A DNA stretch of 64,000 bases from an uncultured Steroidobacter sp. (GTDB lineage: Bacteria > Pseudomonadota > Gammaproteobacteria > Steroidobacterales > Steroidobacteraceae). The stretch is taken from positions 124,001 to 188,000 of the forward strand of contig NZ_CALFXI010000033.1 in the NCBI RefSeq assembly GCF_937958065.1. Reading direction: 5' to 3'. Below are positions 61,822 to 64,000 of this stretch, one piece after another. Position 1 is the stretch's first letter; every line of letters begins with the position of its first letter. Below the pieces are notes generated by a model. That model ran no database searches and was not told the DNA's origin. It saw only the letters and a list, made by a program, of their open reading frames with translations. Made by a program: the position numbers and the translations under genes.

Positions 61822-62856
61822 TTACTCTTCGTCCGCGCGCCAGGCCGCCTGATAGTTGTTGCCCATGCGGATGATCTGCTCCAGCAGCGCCGGATACTCG
61901 ATGCCGGCGGCCAGCGCCGAATCGGCGAAGTCTTCCTGCCGGCTGATGTTCGGATTGCAGTTGGCTTCCAGCACGAACACGCTGCCGTCCGGGCGCATTC
62001 GAAAGTCCATGCGCGCATAACCGCTGAGATACAGGGAGCGGAAGATCCGCTTGGATAGCTTGTCCAGATAGGCGGCGCAGCCTTCCGGAAGATTCTGCGC
62101 GGCGCCGGTGCGGATGCCATGTTTCTTCTGGTAGCGGCGATCCCATTTCACCTTGCGGGTCGCGATGCCGGCCATCACGTCCGGCAGGGTGCCGAAATCC
62201 ATCTCCCACACCGGGAAGGTCCGCAAGCGATCGTTGCCGAGCACTCCGACGTACAGCTCGCGCCCTTCGATGTATTCCTCGATCAGCGCGTCCGAGTTGG
62301 TCTGCTCGTGAATGAACTCGATGCGCTCTTTCAACTTGTCCGCATCCGAAACCACCGATGCCTGTGAGATGCCAAGCGACGCGTCCTCGGTCACCGACTT
62401 CACGAACAATGGAAACTTCAGCTTGCGCGGCAGGCGGTAACGCTGGCCCTTCTTGATGACCGCGAAGCCCGGCGTGGGAATGCGGTGATAGGAGAGAATC
62501 TGTTTGGAGAGCGCCTTGTCGCGCGAGATCATCATGCCGCGCGGATTGCAGCCCGTGTACGGCAGTTTCATCAGCTCCAGGAACGCGACCACGTACTGGT
62601 CGTACGTGACGATGCCCTGAAACTCCTCGAGCAGATTGAACGCCACATCGGGCTTCCAGTCGGTGATGGTGGAGCGCAGCTCGGACAGATTGTCGCCCAG
62701 CCCCAGCGCCTTGACCTCGTGACCGGCTTTCTCCAGCGCCGCGGTCACGTCGTATTCGGTCCTGAACTCGTCGATTTCCTTGTCACTGAGGCCCTTGAGG
62801 CTCGCCGGTGGCACGAGACTCTCATGCATCAACACCAGGACTCGACGGGGCTTCAT
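61822..62856 (-). CDS. ATP-grasp protein (D-Ala-D-Ala ligase-like)
   Basis: The 344-residue protein has the N-domain MKPRRVLVLMHESLVPPASL, the VAFNLLEEFQGIVTYDQYVV segment, KFPLFVKSVTEDASLGISQAS (ATP-binding Lys), ALIEEYIEGRELYVGVLGN and the Mg-binding VFVLEANCNPNISRQED (E and N). It resembles D-Ala-D-Ala ligases but the substrate is likely a different carboxylate-amine pair. The ATG overlaps the zinc peptidase stop by four bases. Confidence 0.9.
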   Translation of the reverse strand: MKPRRVLVLMHESLVPPASLKGLSDKEIDEFRTEYDVTAALEKAGHEVKALGLGDNLSELRSTITDWKPDVAFNLLEEFQGIVTYDQYVVAFLELMKLPYTGCNPRGMMISRDKALSKQILSYHRIPTPGFAVIKKGQRYRLPRKLKFPLFVKSVTEDASLGISQASVVSDADKLKERIEFIHEQTNSDALIEEYIEGRELYVGVLGNDRLRTFPVWEMDFGTLPDVMAGIATRKVKWDRRYQKKHGIRTGAAQNLPEGCAAYLDKLSKRIFRSLYLSGYARMDFRMRPDGSVFVLEANCNPNISRQEDFADSALAAGIEYPALLEQIIRMGNNYQAAWRADEE

Positions 62857-63914
62857 AGTGTGTAGCGTTCGCGGTCGCGCCGCAGGATGTCGATCAAGAT
62901 CCGCTCCAGTACGCCCAGCAACGCGCGCTTGGCCTCCGGCTTGGAAGTATCCAGCACCAGATCCAGCTCGCGGCAGCGTGCAATCACCGTCCTGAGCACA
63001 TGATGCACGAGATAGGGGTACAACCGCGAGCGTCGCATCAGCCAACGTTCCAATTCCGGCCGGCTCTGACGCACGAACGTGCTGGCACGCATGCGTCGGC
63101 GCCCCTGTCGATGTTTGCCGAAGACCCGCTTGAGCCTCAAGTCATAAGCATCGGGTGTATCGAACTCGTAACGGGCGCGCTTGCGACGATAGTGCTCGGC
63201 GAGCGTGGTTTCGTTCTCGCTGATCGGCTCGATCAACGAGCGATTCATCACATGCGGCAGGGTCCCCGACAGCTCGCCCATCAGCCGGTCCACATATTCC
63301 AGCTTCGCCAGCGCGGGCCAGCCCTGGTAATCGCGCCGCCAGCGCGCCTTGGGCTGCATCCACACCGCGAATGTCTCGGCGAAGTCCTCGGTTGGATGGC
63401 TCTGCGCGTACCAGTGGCCCAGATGCAATACGAAATCACGACTGGCGGGCCGCGGCCGATAAACATTTGGATAGCGCCGATCCGGATCGCCGAAGGTCTC
63501 GCGCCATTCCTTGCGGCGGCGGATGCGATAGGCGTTGTCGAGCGCATGCGCGAACTCGTGGCGCATGATGCGGGTCAGCCAGTTGGAATTGCCGCCCTCC
63601 ACCTCGTCCATCATCTTGCGTTCCAGACGCATCAGCCTCGGATGCGCCATATAGAACGCGACGGCGATGCCGGGCACGCCATCGGGAGAGAACCATTCTT
63701 CGGACAGCCATACGTGCGGCGCGAACAGGATGCCGCGGCGTTTGAGATCGCGCCGGATCTGGCGGATGTGGCTGTCGATGACCGTGTGCCGCAGCGTCAG
63801 GCGCAGGTCGCAGAAACGCTTCTGTAACAACTCCTCGTCGCTCAGGCGCGTCCAGGCCGGTTCGCGAGGACGCACACGACGACGGACCGGAGCTCGCTTT
63901 TTCCGAGTCGCCAT
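62853..63914 (-). CDS. Putative zinc-binding metallopeptidase
   Basis: The 353-residue protein is Arg-rich at the N-terminus and has an HEFAHALDNAYRIRRRKEW zinc motif (HEFAH at about residue 119), with the downstream acidic residue in HPTEDFAETFAVWMQP. It has no signal peptide or membrane helix. It lies between the ATP-grasp gene and a cut gene at the edge, each joined by a short overlap or gap. The unit resembles putative zinc-binding peptidases linked to peptide-forming ATP-grasp enzymes. Confidence 0.85.
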   Translation of the reverse strand: MATRKKRAPVRRRVRPREPAWTRLSDEELLQKRFCDLRLTLRHTVIDSHIRQIRRDLKRRGILFAPHVWLSEEWFSPDGVPGIAVAFYMAHPRLMRLERKMMDEVEGGNSNWLTRIMRHEFAHALDNAYRIRRRKEWRETFGDPDRRYPNVYRPRPASRDFVLHLGHWYAQSHPTEDFAETFAVWMQPKARWRRDYQGWPALAKLEYVDRLMGELSGTLPHVMNRSLIEPISENETTLAEHYRRKRARYEFDTPDAYDLRLKRVFGKHRQGRRRMRASTFVRQSRPELERWLMRRSRLYPYLVHHVLRTVIARCRELDLVLDTSKPEAKRALLGVLERILIDILRRDRERYTL

Positions 63915-63915
63915 C

Positions 63916-64000
63916 TCAATGCATCAGATGCCGGGCCAGGGAGCGCAGCACCGGCTCTTCAGGCAGCTGCCGCTGCAACTCGGGGGAGATGGCGTCGCTA
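63916..64000 (-). CDS. Cut gene, C-terminus only
   Basis: The last 27 codons of a minus-strand gene are visible, ending in the peptide SDAISPELQRQLPEEPVLRS and LARHLMH before TGA. The stop lies two bases before the zinc peptidase ATG, so the gene is upstream in the same operon. The family cannot be identified from this piece. Confidence 0.6.
   Translation of the reverse strand, partial: SDAISPELQRQLPEEPVLRSLARHLMH

Noticed and set aside
59127..62120. A 997-codon minus-strand frame opposite the FIST and S9 peptidase genes
   Set aside because: It is antisense to two well-supported genes and has biased Arg/Ala/Gly composition typical of shadow frames in GC-rich DNA.

Overview
The window comes from a GC-rich gammaproteobacterium. 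The order rsmI, rnpB, mraZ, rsmH, ftsL, ftsI matches Pseudomonas/Xanthomonas-type chromosomes. The gene set (homospermidine synthase, secreted peptidases, TonB-linked cobalamin uptake) suggests a Xanthomonadales/Nevskiales relative such as the Steroidobacteraceae; this placement is inference. It is ordinary chromosome, with no tRNA, rRNA, insertion sequence, prophage or CRISPR array recognised.

Layout. 1-2382 (minus) is the start of the division and cell wall cluster, with a good sigma70 promoter and four MraZ boxes. 2383-3750 is a large intergenic region with a seven-unit 51-54 bp tandem array and two elements bounded by long inverted repeats. 3755-4137 is the RNase P RNA gene, followed by rsmI and the divergent lpoA-yraN group. 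9404-29684 is a cobalamin region: a minus-strand riboswitch controls a membrane-anchored CobN-like protein with ExbB-like and ExbD-like (DUF2149) partners; cobU faces cobT-cobS-cobC; an ECF sigma/anti-sigma pair and a bufferin-like metallophore with DoxX sit in the middle; a plus-strand riboswitch heads btuB-cobD-cobO-btuF-btuC-btuD-cbiB-cobQ; a PduO-type adenosyltransferase follows. No corrin-ring synthesis genes are present, so in this window the pathway reads as uptake, salvage and late assembly of B12.

29662-43613 holds an isolated phage-tail-sheath-like gene, a YpfJ-type metallopeptidase, a GT4 glycosyltransferase, htpX, an L,D-transpeptidase lipoprotein, a TPM/TPM/LemA cluster, an M13 peptidase, a methyltransferase, an alpha/beta hydrolase, greB and small unknowns. 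43764-64000 holds polyamine genes (homospermidine synthase, arginine decarboxylase), sulfur and glutathione enzymes, two small RRM proteins, a lipoprotein methyltransferase with a desuccinylase-family protein and a NUDIX enzyme, unknown pairs, metZ with a HAD phosphatase, a FIST protein, an S9 peptidase, and an ATP-grasp/zinc-peptidase pair that runs into a cut gene at the window edge.

Most operons use 1-4 base ATGA/TGATG stop-start overlaps, so translational coupling is the rule. The most interesting items are the CobN/ExbB/ExbD-like module, the nested repeat elements before rnpB, the orphan sheath protein, and the bufferin-like peptide without its usual modifying enzyme nearby.
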